Shown: positions 43,696 to 52,718 of the stretch, in pieces | How positions within the stretch are numbered: the first letter of the stretch is position 1 | How the letters are laid out: the number at the start of each line of letters is the position of its first letter | Assembly (NCBI RefSeq): GCF_900186585.1 | Contig: NZ_FYDD01000003.1 | Location: forward strand, 1,054,001 to 1,118,000 | Direction of reading: 5' to 3' | Source of the DNA: Massiliimalia timonensis | GTDB lineage: Bacteria > Bacillota > Clostridia > Oscillospirales > Ruminococcaceae | DNA: 64,000 bases | Translations under genes and position numbers: made by a program | Notes under the pieces: model-generated | Database searches by the model: none | What the model was told of the DNA's origin: nothing | What the model saw: the letters and a program-made list of their open reading frames with translations, nothing else

Positions 43696-44142
43696 TTATA
43701 TTCCTGTATCACAAAGCTTTTGCGCCTGCTTAAAGGTCAACGGTTTGGTGCGCCGGTCCAATAATTCGGAGGGGACCCAATCCGGGGATGCACAATCCCC
43801 AAATTTCACTGTTAAAATCACAGAGTCCGGGCCCATGCAGATATTGTGCGGGATCCCCGGCGTAGTAATCACTGTATCCCAAGTATCCAGCAAACGGTAA
43901 ACGGTCTTTTCCCCGTATTGTTCCGCATAGATGACTTGGCCTTTCTGCACCACCGTCCATTCCTGCAAGGCGGCATGGGAATGGCTGTTTTCCCATGTTT
44001 CCCCACCCGGGTTCTCGCAGCGGATATAGCAGGTGCCGTCTGGGGCTGCCAAACGGAAACGCAGTTCCCCGTTGTCCATCTTCTCGTGCCGGAGCATGAT
44101 CCCACGAGCTGAAACTTCCTGTTCAGAAAGCGGAGTCGGCAT
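43696..44142 (-). CDS. cupin-fold protein
   Basis: 148 residues with a single cupin barrel. The first motif resembles G(X)5HXH (WENSHSHAALQEWTVVQKG, with two histidines and a glutamate) and the second is TPGIPHNICM. A bound metal and a small acid or sugar ligand are likely. GGGAGGG lies before the ATG. It follows two ABC exporter genes by 14 bases on the same strand, so it may detect or modify the exported compound. No enzyme function can be assigned. Confidence 0.75.
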   Translation of the reverse strand: MPTPLSEQEVSARGIMLRHEKMDNGELRFRLAAPDGTCYIRCENPGGETWENSHSHAALQEWTVVQKGQVIYAEQYGEKTVYRLLDTWDTVITTPGIPHNICMGPDSVILTVKFGDCASPDWVPSELLDRRTKPLTFKQAQKLCDTGI

Positions 44143-44156
44143 TGCATTTCCCTCCC

Positions 44157-45908
44157 TTACACCGCAAACTGGCTGTTGTAAAGCTCATAATAAAACCCTT
44201 GCTGTGCCAAAAGCTGATCATGAGTCCCCTGCTCGATGATCTTCCCATCCCGCATCACCAAAATCACATCCGCCTCCTGAATGGTGGACAGGCGGTGCGC
44301 AACAATAAAGCTGGTCCTTCCGTTCATCATTTTGGCAAATGCCTTCTGGATCTGGATTTCGGTCCGGGTGTCGATCGACGAGGTCGCTTCATCCAAAATG
44401 AGCATGGGCGGCAAACTCAGCATTACGCGGGTAATGCACAAAAGCTGTTTCTGTCCTTGGGAAAGGTTCCCGCCGTCTTCGGTGATAACGGTATCGTATC
44501 CATTGGGCAAACGCTTGATAAAGCTGTGCGCATGGGAGGCTTTTGCCGCCGCAATCACTTCCTCCTCCGTTGCCTCCGGCTTTCCAAACGAGATATTTTC
44601 CCGCACGGTACCGGATTTTAACCATGTTTCCTGCAACACCATACCGTAATTTTCCCGCAGGCTTTTTCTGGTGATCTCCCGAATGTCCAGACCCGCTACT
44701 TTGATAGCGCCCTTATCAACATCGTAAAAGCGCATCAACAGGTTGATGACCGTACTTTTCCCGCAGCCCGTCGGGCCTACGATCGCCACCCGCTGTCCCG
44801 GCCGGACCAACAGGTTTAAGTTTTCGATCAACGGTCGGTCCTGCCGGTAAGAAAAATATACCTGATCCAAGGTGACGCTCCCGTCTACCTCTTCCAGCAC
44901 TGTTGCATGTTCCGCGTCCGGTGTTTCCGACGGCTCTTCGATCAGTTCAAAGACCCGGGAAGCGGAAGCAAGAGCATTTTGCAGCTCCGTGACCACCCCG
45001 GAAATTTCGTTAAACGGCTTGGTGTACTGGTTCGCGTAGTTTAAAAAGCTGGTCAGCAACCCCACGCTTAACGAGCCGCTCATCACAGATAAAGCACCTA
45101 CCAAGGCCACCGCGGTGTAAACCAAACTGTTGACGAACCGGGTAGACGGATTCGTGATCGAGGAAAAAAAAGTGGCCCGCAGACTGCACGACTGGAGTCT
45201 GCCGTTGATCTCATTCAAACGCTCCATGGCGTCGTCCTCGTACCCAAACGCCTTGACCACCTTCTGATTCCCAATCATCTCGTCGATGAGAGAGGTAATC
45301 TCCCCTCTGGTCTGGGATTGCAGGCGGAACATGGAAAAGGTCTTTTTAGCAATAAAGTTTGCCACAAACAACGATACCGGGGTGATCAAAACCACTACCA
45401 ACGCAATTTTATAGTCGATCACCAGCATGAATACCAGCGTTCCCAAAATAGTCATCACACCGGTAAAAAACTGGGTAAAGCCCATCAAAAGGCCATCCGA
45501 AAATTGGTCTACATCCGCAATGATCCGGCTGACCAGGTCCCCGTGCTGATGCTGGTCAATATATTTTAAAGGCATCCGTTCCAGCTTACGGAACGCCTTA
45601 TCACGAATATCCTTAACGACTTGAAAGGTAATGCGGTTGTTGCAGGTGTTCATAATCCACTGTGCCGCCGCAGTCAGCGCAACTACCACCGAGATCTGGA
45701 GCATGATCCCTTTCAGGCCGTCAAAATCCACATTCCCCTTTCCTACAATTTTATCCACCCCGTACCCAATCAGGATCGGCGCATAGAGCGTTAAAATAAC
45801 GGTTACCGCCGCAAAGAAGATGGACAGCGCCAACAAAAACCAATACCGCTTGATATAGCCCAGCACCTTGCGGATCGTCTGTGCGCTAGACAGGTTCGTT
45901 GCTTTCAT
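44157..45908 (-). CDS. ABC exporter half-transporter (second gene)
   Basis: 583 residues: a six-helix ABC type 1 membrane domain (about 15-300) with ATP-binding domain (about 340-580). The Walker A motif is GPTGCGKST, the signature motif is the unusual LSQGQKQ, and Walker B is MLILDEATSSID, followed by the catalytic H loop AHRLST. The start at 45908 has AAAGGAGAG upstream and overlaps the end of the first half-transporter gene by 23 bases. The pair probably forms a heterodimeric multidrug or peptide exporter. Confidence 0.9.
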   Translation of the reverse strand: MKATNLSSAQTIRKVLGYIKRYWFLLALSIFFAAVTVILTLYAPILIGYGVDKIVGKGNVDFDGLKGIMLQISVVVALTAAAQWIMNTCNNRITFQVVKDIRDKAFRKLERMPLKYIDQHQHGDLVSRIIADVDQFSDGLLMGFTQFFTGVMTILGTLVFMLVIDYKIALVVVLITPVSLFVANFIAKKTFSMFRLQSQTRGEITSLIDEMIGNQKVVKAFGYEDDAMERLNEINGRLQSCSLRATFFSSITNPSTRFVNSLVYTAVALVGALSVMSGSLSVGLLTSFLNYANQYTKPFNEISGVVTELQNALASASRVFELIEEPSETPDAEHATVLEEVDGSVTLDQVYFSYRQDRPLIENLNLLVRPGQRVAIVGPTGCGKSTVINLLMRFYDVDKGAIKVAGLDIREITRKSLRENYGMVLQETWLKSGTVRENISFGKPEATEEEVIAAAKASHAHSFIKRLPNGYDTVITEDGGNLSQGQKQLLCITRVMLSLPPMLILDEATSSIDTRTEIQIQKAFAKMMNGRTSFIVAHRLSTIQEADVILVMRDGKIIEQGTHDQLLAQQGFYYELYNSQFAV

Positions 45909-47637
45909 GGCCGCTCTCCTTTCTTGGAAATTGAGAATAGTAAATTTCCCTGTAAACCTCACAGGTGTCCAACAGTTGCTGATGGGTTCCAATCCCTGCC
46001 AATTCCCCGTCATCCAGCACCAAGATCTGATCTGCGTACTGAATCGTCGCCGCGCGCTGCGATACTAAAAACACCGTAATATCCGGGTCCATTTCCCGGA
46101 TCGCTTTCCTTAAGCGCGCGTCGGTCGCATAATCAAGCGCCGAAGCACTGTCGTCTAAAATCAAAATTTCCGGTTTCTTGATAACCGCCCGCGCGATCGT
46201 CAGGCGTTGTCTTTGCCCTCCGGATAAATTTTTCCCATTTTGCAGGACTTCTGAATCCAGCCCGTTTTCCTTGGCATCCACAAAATCCTTTGCCTGCGCG
46301 ATTTCAAGGGCGCGGTTCATTTCTTCTTCGGTGGCATCCTTTTTCCCCCAGCGCAGGTTGTCCCGGATAGAACCCTGAAACAGCACCGCCTTCTGCGGCA
46401 CCAGCCCGATCTTATCCCGGAGCTGTTCAAACGGGTATTCTTTCACATTTACCCCATGTATCAGCACTTCGCCGTCAGTGACGTCGTAAAAACGGGGAAT
46501 CAGGTTTACCAACGAACTTTTCCCGGAGCCTGTTCCCCCAATAATTCCAATCGTATCGCCCCGTTTGGCAGTAAAGTGGATTCCAGATAAAGATTCTTCC
46601 TTTGCCCCTTGGTAGGTAAAGCTAACGTCATGAAATTCCACCACGCTGTCTGTCACTGGCATCTTCACAACCGGTTTTTCAGTTTCTTTCATGCCGGGCT
46701 GAATCTCAAAGATACTCTGGATCCGGTTGCCGCATGCGATCGCTTTGGTAAAGGAGATAATCAAGTTGGCAAGCTTAATCAGTTCCACTAAGATCTGGGA
46801 CATGTAGCTGATCAGCGCGACAACCTCCCCCTGTGAGAGGTTCCCCACATCGACCTGTACCCCACTGACCCAGATCAGCACCACGATCGCCAGGTTTACC
46901 ATTACATAGGTGACCGGGTTTAGCAGGGCGGAGATTTTCCCCACAAAAACCTGTACCCCTTTTAATTCTTCCCCAGCCTGGTCATAGGCAGCGATCTCAT
47001 CCGCTTCCTTATTAAAGGCGCGCACTACCCTGGCGCCTGCCAAGTTTTCCCGGGTGATCTGCATCACACGGTCCAGCCTAGCCTGTACCTTCCGGTAAAG
47101 CGGGATGCTGACGAGCATAATACCAAATACGACTACCGAAAGTGCCGGGATGGTCACCGCGAATACTCCCGCGGATTTTATATCAATGGTAAATGCCATT
47201 ACCATGGCGCCGAACACAATAAACGGGGAACGCAAAAACAGCCGTAATACCAGATTTACTCCATTTTGAACTTGATTGATGTCGCTGGTCATCCGCGTCA
47301 TTAAGGTAGAGGTTCCGATCTGGTCTAATTCAGAGTAGGAAAGGCTTTGGATATGCGCGAACAAATCCCGCCGAATCACTGTAGAAAAGCCAACTGCCGC
47401 CTTCGCCGCAAAATACTGGGCCGTCAGGGAGCAGACAAGCCCGATGATTCCCAGCAGTACCATCAACAAGCACATTTTTATAATATAAGGCACATCCTCA
47501 TTGGGAATCCCAACGTCGATGATCTGCGCAACGACCAACGGGATCAGCAGTTCAAAAGACGCCTCCAGCAATTTAAAAAGAGGCCCCAAAATGCTTTCTT
47601 TTCGGTATGATTTCAAATATCTCAATAATTTTATCAT
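45886..47637 (-). CDS. ABC exporter half-transporter (first gene)
   Basis: 583 residues with the same ABC type 1 and ATPase layout: membrane domain, then Walker A GGTGSGKSS, signature LSGGQRQ, and ILILDDSASALD where the catalytic glutamate is replaced by aspartate, so this half has a degenerate site. Its H loop reads SQRAAT, also lacking the histidine. Such asymmetric pairs are typical of heterodimeric exporters such as BmrCD and LmrCD. The ATG at 47637 has a GGGGAG site upstream. Confidence 0.9.
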   Translation of the reverse strand: MIKLLRYLKSYRKESILGPLFKLLEASFELLIPLVVAQIIDVGIPNEDVPYIIKMCLLMVLLGIIGLVCSLTAQYFAAKAAVGFSTVIRRDLFAHIQSLSYSELDQIGTSTLMTRMTSDINQVQNGVNLVLRLFLRSPFIVFGAMVMAFTIDIKSAGVFAVTIPALSVVVFGIMLVSIPLYRKVQARLDRVMQITRENLAGARVVRAFNKEADEIAAYDQAGEELKGVQVFVGKISALLNPVTYVMVNLAIVVLIWVSGVQVDVGNLSQGEVVALISYMSQILVELIKLANLIISFTKAIACGNRIQSIFEIQPGMKETEKPVVKMPVTDSVVEFHDVSFTYQGAKEESLSGIHFTAKRGDTIGIIGGTGSGKSSLVNLIPRFYDVTDGEVLIHGVNVKEYPFEQLRDKIGLVPQKAVLFQGSIRDNLRWGKKDATEEEMNRALEIAQAKDFVDAKENGLDSEVLQNGKNLSGGQRQRLTIARAVIKKPEILILDDSASALDYATDARLRKAIREMDPDITVFLVSQRAATIQYADQILVLDDGELAGIGTHQQLLDTCEVYREIYYSQFPRKESGHESNEPV

Positions 47638-47754
47638 GCTCTTCTCCCCTGCTTTTTGGCCGGTTTCTAATGACACAACCGCTTTCTTCAGTATACCGCA
47701 AACGCCTGGATTTATCAAGAATCCCCTTATTTTTAGATTCAGAAAAAATATATC

Positions 47755-47788
47755 AAAAAGCCAGATGGATTTCTCCACCTGGCTTTTT
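47755..47788. terminator. terminator between the MATE gene and the ABC pair
   Basis: AAAAAGCCAG and CTGGCTTTTT with an inner TGGA/TCCA stem. Confidence 0.8.
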
Positions 47789-47797
47789 GTATTAGTT

Positions 47798-49183
47798 TTA
47801 TTTTTTTTTCGGTATTGGGAAGCCTGCTTTTCGGATACATCGTTTCAGCCAACCACCCTGCAAATAATAGATGATAAACATCACCGATGTGATCGCCCAA
47901 GTTAAAGGATAGCTAAAGATCACCGTTTCAATGGTGTTAGAATACGGAACTGCGGTCCATACCCAAACAACACGTAACAAACACACCCCAATACAGGTCA
48001 TCAGCATCGGCAGCAGCGAATCTCCCGCGCCGCGCACCGCGCCTGCCAGTACCTCGATGCAGACATAGGTAAAGTAAAACGGCGACACTACCCGGATCAT
48101 CCGCATACCATAGGCAATGACCGCATTGTCATCGGTAAAGAGCCGCATCACATAATGCCCGCCGAACAACAAAATCACACTGATCAGCGCTGAAACAGCA
48201 AAGGCCATCAACAGGCAGACCCGAACACTTTTTTTGATCCGATCGTACTTCTGCGCCCCAAAATTCTGCCCAGAAAAGGTGGTGATAGATACCCCAAAAG
48301 CTCCCATGATCATCCAGAATATCCCGTCGATCTTGCCAAACGCAGTCCATGCCGCAACCGCGTCTGTTCCTTGGGTGTTGATACAAGACTGTATAATCAC
48401 ATTAGAAACCGAATACATCACAGACTGCATCCCAGCAGGAAAACCGATACGAATCATATCTTTTAAAATAGAAGCCGTGAACCGTATCTGCTTGATCGCC
48501 AAACCATACATTTCTGTGCTGCGCAGCAGGGAAACCATGACTAAAACTGCACTCGTCACCTGCGATAATGTGGTTGCAAAAGCCGCACCAAAAACACCCC
48601 AGTGAAAGACCGCCACAAACAAAAGATCCAGCACTAAATTTACGATACAACAGACGATCAAAAAATAAAGCGGGCGTTTGGAATCCCCGATCGCACGCAA
48701 AATCCCCGCGCCGACATTGTATAACAGTGAAAAAATAATCCCGCCAAAATAGACCCGCAAGTATAACAAAGACTGGTCCATGATCTCTTCAGGCGTTTCC
48801 ATCAAGTTAAGCGCCCACTCGGAGCATAAAAGCCCAACCACGGTAAACAGCACCCCGCCTACCAGTCCAAGCGCAACCGCCGTATGTACTGCCTGACTGG
48901 TTTCCTTGGCCTTTCTTGCCCCATAAAATTGGGAGATAATGACCGTAGCACCGGAGGAAAGCCCGACGAAAAAGCCCACCAGCAAATTGATCAGTGTTGA
49001 AGTGGAACCGCCAACTGCCGCCAACGCCTCCTTGCCGACAAAATTTCCGACAATCACTGCGTCTACCGTATTATAAAGCTGCTGAAAAAACGTTCCCAAA
49101 ACGATCGGGAAGAAAAAATACAAAAGCTGTTTCCAAATTATTCCTTCTGTGATCCCATTTGTTAATTGTCTTTCCCGTTTCAC
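47798..49183 (-). CDS. MATE family efflux transporter
   Basis: 461 residues with 12 predicted membrane helices in two repeats. The first opens LFFFPIVLGTFFQQLYNTVDAVIVG-like, with GATVIISQFYGARKAKETSQAVHTA; the second has AAWTAFGKIDGIFWMIMGAFGVSITTFSGQN. It exports drugs or metabolites with Na+ or H+. I choose the GTG at 49183 because GGGGGCGGAAGC lies upstream; the ATG at 49210 falls at the predicted start of transcription. Confidence 0.88.
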   Translation of the reverse strand: MKRERQLTNGITEGIIWKQLLYFFFPIVLGTFFQQLYNTVDAVIVGNFVGKEALAAVGGSTSTLINLLVGFFVGLSSGATVIISQFYGARKAKETSQAVHTAVALGLVGGVLFTVVGLLCSEWALNLMETPEEIMDQSLLYLRVYFGGIIFSLLYNVGAGILRAIGDSKRPLYFLIVCCIVNLVLDLLFVAVFHWGVFGAAFATTLSQVTSAVLVMVSLLRSTEMYGLAIKQIRFTASILKDMIRIGFPAGMQSVMYSVSNVIIQSCINTQGTDAVAAWTAFGKIDGIFWMIMGAFGVSITTFSGQNFGAQKYDRIKKSVRVCLLMAFAVSALISVILLFGGHYVMRLFTDDNAVIAYGMRMIRVVSPFYFTYVCIEVLAGAVRGAGDSLLPMLMTCIGVCLLRVVWVWTAVPYSNTIETVIFSYPLTWAITSVMFIIYYLQGGWLKRCIRKAGFPIPKKK

Positions 49184-49217
49184 GCTTCCGCCCCCTGTTC
49201 CCTGATGCAATAACCAT

Positions 49218-49247
49218 ATTATAGCAAAGGCAAAGTTGAAATTGCAA
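49218..49247 (-). promoter_or_regulatory. promoter of the MATE gene
   Basis: Minus strand TTGCAA, an 18-base spacer and TATAAT; transcription should start close to 49211. Confidence 0.7.
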
Positions 49248-49352
49248 GTAGCTGGGAGAAGTTCCTCATTTATTTTATATATTTTAGAAAAACAACCCTT
49301 TAGAAACCGGCTCCTACTTTATAAGAAATCATGCCGATTCCCCCCATTGCTT

Positions 49353-49469
49353 CTAAACTGACTCCAATTGATGGATCGTTTCTTCTATTTTCATGAAACA
49401 TTCCGGGGCTTCCAAGCTGTCATCCTCTAAGATCGCCTTGATCTGCCGCAAAGCTTGGTACGACGTCGC
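49353..49469 (-). pseudogene. remnant of a small conserved protein
   Basis: A 38-codon frame without a start codon reads YQALRQIKAILEDDSLE then CFMKIEETIHQLESV and ends in TAG. It resembles the C-terminus of a small clostridial family that ends in an IKxILxDxxLxxPECFxxIEEI pattern. The upstream sequence that should encode the rest is broken by a stop and lies in other frames. This is probably a decayed gene; no IS element is nearby. Confidence 0.45.
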
Positions 49470-49534
49470 TTAAATCTCTTGTGGAAAGTTTCAAATCCGG
49501 AAATATAAGTCCATAAAACGCTCCAATACATGGG

Positions 49535-49576
49535 GATTATATCCCCTTAACAAAAAAAGATTATAACCCCCATAAT
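49535..49576 (+). promoter_or_regulatory. control region of the small HTH gene
   Basis: A palindromic GGGGATTATATCCCC (49532-49546) is followed by TTAACA (49547-49552), an 18-base spacer and CATAAT (49571-49576). GATTATAACCCCC downstream partly repeats the arm. This fits autoregulation by the HTH protein, an inference. Confidence 0.45.
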
Positions 49577-49602
49577 AAAGCTTGTCAAGGGAGGATAGAA
49601 AG

Positions 49603-49803
49603 ATGATCGTATTTGACAAATTATGGGAGGCTATGGAAAAGAAAGGCATTTCTACCTACCAGCTTCGGGAAAAATGCGGAATAGACAGCAAAACGATCCG
49701 CAGGCTGAAAGCCAATGAAAATATAGAAACAAAAACATTAAATAAGTTATGCGCCGCACTCAACTGCAAATTAGAAGACATCGCTGAATATGTGAAAGAC
49801 TGA
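49603..49803 (+). CDS. small Cro/C1-type helix-turn-helix regulator
   Basis: 66 residues, one HTH_3 domain: GISTYQLREKCGIDSKTIRRLKAN for the two DNA-binding helices and TLNKLCAALNCKLEDIAEYV at the end. GGGAGG lies 8 bases before the ATG; the TTG at 49582 that opens the frame lies inside that site. It has the same layout as the regulator at 43129. These short XRE proteins often regulate themselves. A terminator follows directly. Confidence 0.85.
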   Translation: MIVFDKLWEAMEKKGISTYQLREKCGIDSKTIRRLKANENIETKTLNKLCAALNCKLEDIAEYVKD

Positions 49804-49812
49804 TTTTTTGAA

Positions 49813-49850
49813 ATACAGTACCGGACGCCAGATGGCGTTCGGTACTGTAT
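49813..49850. terminator. intrinsic terminator
   Basis: ATACAGTACCG and its complement with an inner ACGCCA/TGGCGT stem. Confidence 0.8.
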
Positions 49851-50001
49851 CATAGGGCATATCTGATTTTCAGAAAGCGCTGACCCATTAAGAAAAGGGT
49901 TTCTCAAATCACTTTTCAGGCCAAACACAAAAAATAAAGCTGGAAATCCCCGGGAGGATTTGATATAATACAAAAAGTATGTTTTGTGAGGTATCTTTGT
50001 T

Positions 50002-51195
50002 ATGACAGTTCATTATCAAGGCACGATCCGCGCCTGTTTTGCCGGTTACATTGTGCAGGCGATCATCAACAATTTTGCACCGCTTTTATTTTTGACCTTT
50101 CAATCCAGTTATGGGATCTCGCTTTCCAAGATCACCATGCTGGTCACCCTAAACTTCGGGCTTCAGCTTTTGGTTGATTTGCTGTCCGCCGGTTTTGTAG
50201 ATAAAATTGGGTACCGTGCTTCCATTATGCTGGCTCATATTTTGTCGGTTCTGGGTCTAGCAGGAATGACCGTACTCCCTGAATTGATCCCCGATCCTTT
50301 TGTGGGATTATTGATCTCCGTATTGATCTATGCGGCGGGAGGCGGGCTGCTAGAGGTGCTGGTCAGCCCGATCGTGGAGTCCTGTCCGTCTGACAATAAG
50401 GAAAAGACGATGAGCTTACTTCACTCATTCTATTGCTGGGGACATGTAGGCGTTGTGCTGATCTCCACCTTATTTTTTGCGGTCTTCGGTATTTCCAACT
50501 GGAAGCTTCTGGCTCTGCTGTGGGCGCTGGTCCCTCTCGTGAACACCTTTGTATTTGCCAAGGTCCCGATCGCTTCCCCAAGTACAGAGGAGGGCTCCAC
50601 GATTCCTGTGACCTCCTTGATCCGAAATAAACTTTTTTGGGTATTTATGCTCCTGATGCTTTGTGCAGGCGCCTGTGAACAGGCTGTCAGCCAATGGGCA
50701 TCTGCTTTTGCAGAGCAGGGGCTTGGCGTCAGCAAAACGATCGGTGATTTGGCAGGCCCTATGCTGTTTGCGACCATGATGGGCTTATCCCGTCTCTATT
50801 ATGGAAAATACGGGGAAAAGATCAATCTGCAGCGTTTTATGCTGTTGAGCGGCGGTCTTTGTATCTGCTCTTACCTGATCATCTCCCTATCGCCGTTTCC
50901 TGTCCTCGGTTTTGTGGGCTGCGGCCTGTGCGGGCTGTCTGTGGGTATTCTGTGGCCGGGTGTGTTTAGTTCTGCGGCAGCATCTATTCGGGGCGGTACC
51001 GCTATGTTTGCATTCCTTGCCTTAGCAGGTGACCTTGGCTGCTCCAGCGGGCCTACTTTTGTGGGGCTAATCTCCGGTGCATTCCAGAATAACTTGAAAA
51101 TCGGTATCTTAGCCGCTACAGTTTTCCCAGTGATCCTGATTTTGGGGATCTTTCTTTTCCTGCAACTAAGAAAACGCGAAACAACTGTTTCGTAA
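50002..51195 (+). CDS. MFS transporter, FucP-like sugar permease
   Basis: 397 residues with 12 membrane helices, of the fucose-permease-type major facilitator group. The first helix reads CFAGYIVQAIINNFAPLLF; the loop 2-3 motif is FVDKIGYRASIML; the second half starts at NKLFWVFMLLMLCAGACEQAVSQWASAF. Placed convergent with the fucosidase operon, it may import L-fucose or a related sugar or oligosaccharide, which is inferred from position. GAGG lies 10 bases upstream. Confidence 0.85.
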   Translation: MTVHYQGTIRACFAGYIVQAIINNFAPLLFLTFQSSYGISLSKITMLVTLNFGLQLLVDLLSAGFVDKIGYRASIMLAHILSVLGLAGMTVLPELIPDPFVGLLISVLIYAAGGGLLEVLVSPIVESCPSDNKEKTMSLLHSFYCWGHVGVVLISTLFFAVFGISNWKLLALLWALVPLVNTFVFAKVPIASPSTEEGSTIPVTSLIRNKLFWVFMLLMLCAGACEQAVSQWASAFAEQGLGVSKTIGDLAGPMLFATMMGLSRLYYGKYGEKINLQRFMLLSGGLCICSYLIISLSPFPVLGFVGCGLCGLSVGILWPGVFSSAAASIRGGTAMFAFLALAGDLGCSSGPTFVGLISGAFQNNLKIGILAATVFPVILILGIFLFLQLRKRETTVS

Positions 51196-51203
51196 CAGAT
51201 TAT

Positions 51204-51242
51204 AAAAAAGGCTCCTGACCAAATGGTCAGGAGCCTTTTTTA
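51204..51242. terminator. bidirectional intrinsic terminator
   Basis: AAAAAAGGCTCCTGACC and its complement around an AAAT loop. It is shared by the permease gene and the seven-gene sugar operon. Confidence 0.9.
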
Positions 51243-52700
51243 TAATTCAACCGCAAAACAATTCGTGTATTTTGTAGGCAGAGCTTCCGGCAGTTTTACA
51301 GTCAGCACACCAAAGGACTGCTCAAACGGCACTTCTCCCATACCAAGCAGGCGCACCCGTTTCACCTTTTCGTCCGGGGTAAAGCTTTTCAGTACTGCCA
51401 CACGGTTTTCTGGAACCCGCATCATAAACGCGTAAACCGTACTTCCCTTTTGGGTAAACCGGAAGTCTGAAGGGTTCCAAGCTACCGCATCTTCCTGAAA
51501 ACCGTTGATCACGACCCTACTGTCTCCCTCAGCATTGACCCGCCACGGCCGGGTGCCATATACCCCTTCTCCGCAGACCGGGAACCAATCCGCCAATTCC
51601 TCCAGCAGATAGGTGGTTTCCTCGTCAATAGAACCATCCGGCTTTTGCAGGATGTTTAAGAGCATCGTCCCGTTTTTCGAGATAATATCCACCAGCATTT
51701 CGATGATATGCCCGGCCTTTTTAAACTCGCATGCCGCATCATAAAACCAGTTGCCGATGCAGGTATCGGTCTGCCAGGGCGCGGCCTGGATGCCAGGAAG
51801 CTGGCTTTTTTCAATATCCAGCACGCCGATTTGATAGATCTCCGGCCGGCGGTCCTTTTGCGTGTATACCGCATGGTTTTTCCCATATTTTTCAATCGAA
51901 CGATTATACAAATGCGCAACCGCTTCCAGTCCCAGCCGGTAGTTTTCCGAAGCCTGTAATTCCTTGTTCATCTCCCCGAATGGGAGCGGGCCATCGGTAT
52001 ACAGCATGTCAGGCTGATACTTGTCAATCATTTCTTTCATCACTTTGAGCCAGTAATCCCAGAATTTCCTGTTTGAGGTATACCACGGCTCTAACGGAGT
52101 AGGTTGGGGAAATTCCTGATAATGCTCCCCGTTGTCATAATAAAAGTCACGGTATTCCGGATCGTTTCCATCATAAGGAACATCTTGAAACGGGCCGTAT
52201 GTATCGCGTCCCTTATTGGTGGAGAACCAAGAAAAAGACGCACCCAGATGCTCGGTAAGCCCAAACGGCAAGCCGTGCTTTTCCGCCGCCTTTTTCCACA
52301 GCCCGCAAATGTCTTTATGCGGTCCTATCTCCACTGAATTAAAGCGGTTATACTGGGACGGATAATTGAAGAAATGGTCGTGGTGCATTGCCTGCGCAAC
52401 AAAATATTTTGCCCCTGCGCGGGTATAAAGCTCCATCAATGCATCCGGGTCAAATTTTTCCGCTTTCCACAGCTTGCAGATGTCCTTGTAGCCAAACTTG
52501 GAAGGATGCCCGTAGTGCCGCAGGTGATAACGGTACTGCGGGGTCCCCTGAATGTACATAAACCGTGCGTACCAGTCGCCGAACATGGGCACGCTCTGCG
52601 GCCCCCAATGGCTCCAGATCCCAAATTTGGCATCCCGAAACCAGTTCGGGCACTGATAGTTTGATAAAGAATCAAAATTTGCCTCAAACTTTTGGCTCAT
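51240..52700 (-). CDS. GH29 alpha-L-fucosidase
   Basis: 486 residues. The N-terminal catalytic barrel starts NWFRDAKFGIWSHWGPQ, with YFVAQAMHHDHF (fucose-binding histidines) and LGLTEHLGASFSW-type motifs. The probable nucleophile is D236 in DMLYTDGPLP. A C-terminal beta-sandwich with YAFMMRVPENR follows. No signal peptide is present, so it should act on imported fucosylated oligosaccharides. GGGAG precedes the ATG. It is the last gene of the operon. Confidence 0.92.
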   Translation of the reverse strand: MSQKFEANFDSLSNYQCPNWFRDAKFGIWSHWGPQSVPMFGDWYARFMYIQGTPQYRYHLRHYGHPSKFGYKDICKLWKAEKFDPDALMELYTRAGAKYFVAQAMHHDHFFNYPSQYNRFNSVEIGPHKDICGLWKKAAEKHGLPFGLTEHLGASFSWFSTNKGRDTYGPFQDVPYDGNDPEYRDFYYDNGEHYQEFPQPTPLEPWYTSNRKFWDYWLKVMKEMIDKYQPDMLYTDGPLPFGEMNKELQASENYRLGLEAVAHLYNRSIEKYGKNHAVYTQKDRRPEIYQIGVLDIEKSQLPGIQAAPWQTDTCIGNWFYDAACEFKKAGHIIEMLVDIISKNGTMLLNILQKPDGSIDEETTYLLEELADWFPVCGEGVYGTRPWRVNAEGDSRVVINGFQEDAVAWNPSDFRFTQKGSTVYAFMMRVPENRVAVLKSFTPDEKVKRVRLLGMGEVPFEQSFGVLTVKLPEALPTKYTNCFAVEL

Positions 52701-52718
52701 CTCGCTGCTCCCTTTCTC

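Noticed and set aside
45909-46013. Longer starts for the ABC exporter gene
   Set aside because: The extra residues overlap the preceding gene far more than the chosen start and include the ribosome binding site as coding sequence.
51240-52700. The fucosidase as a secreted enzyme
   Set aside because: The N-terminus (MSQKFEANFDSLSNYQ) is polar with no signal peptide, so it is placed in the cytoplasm.
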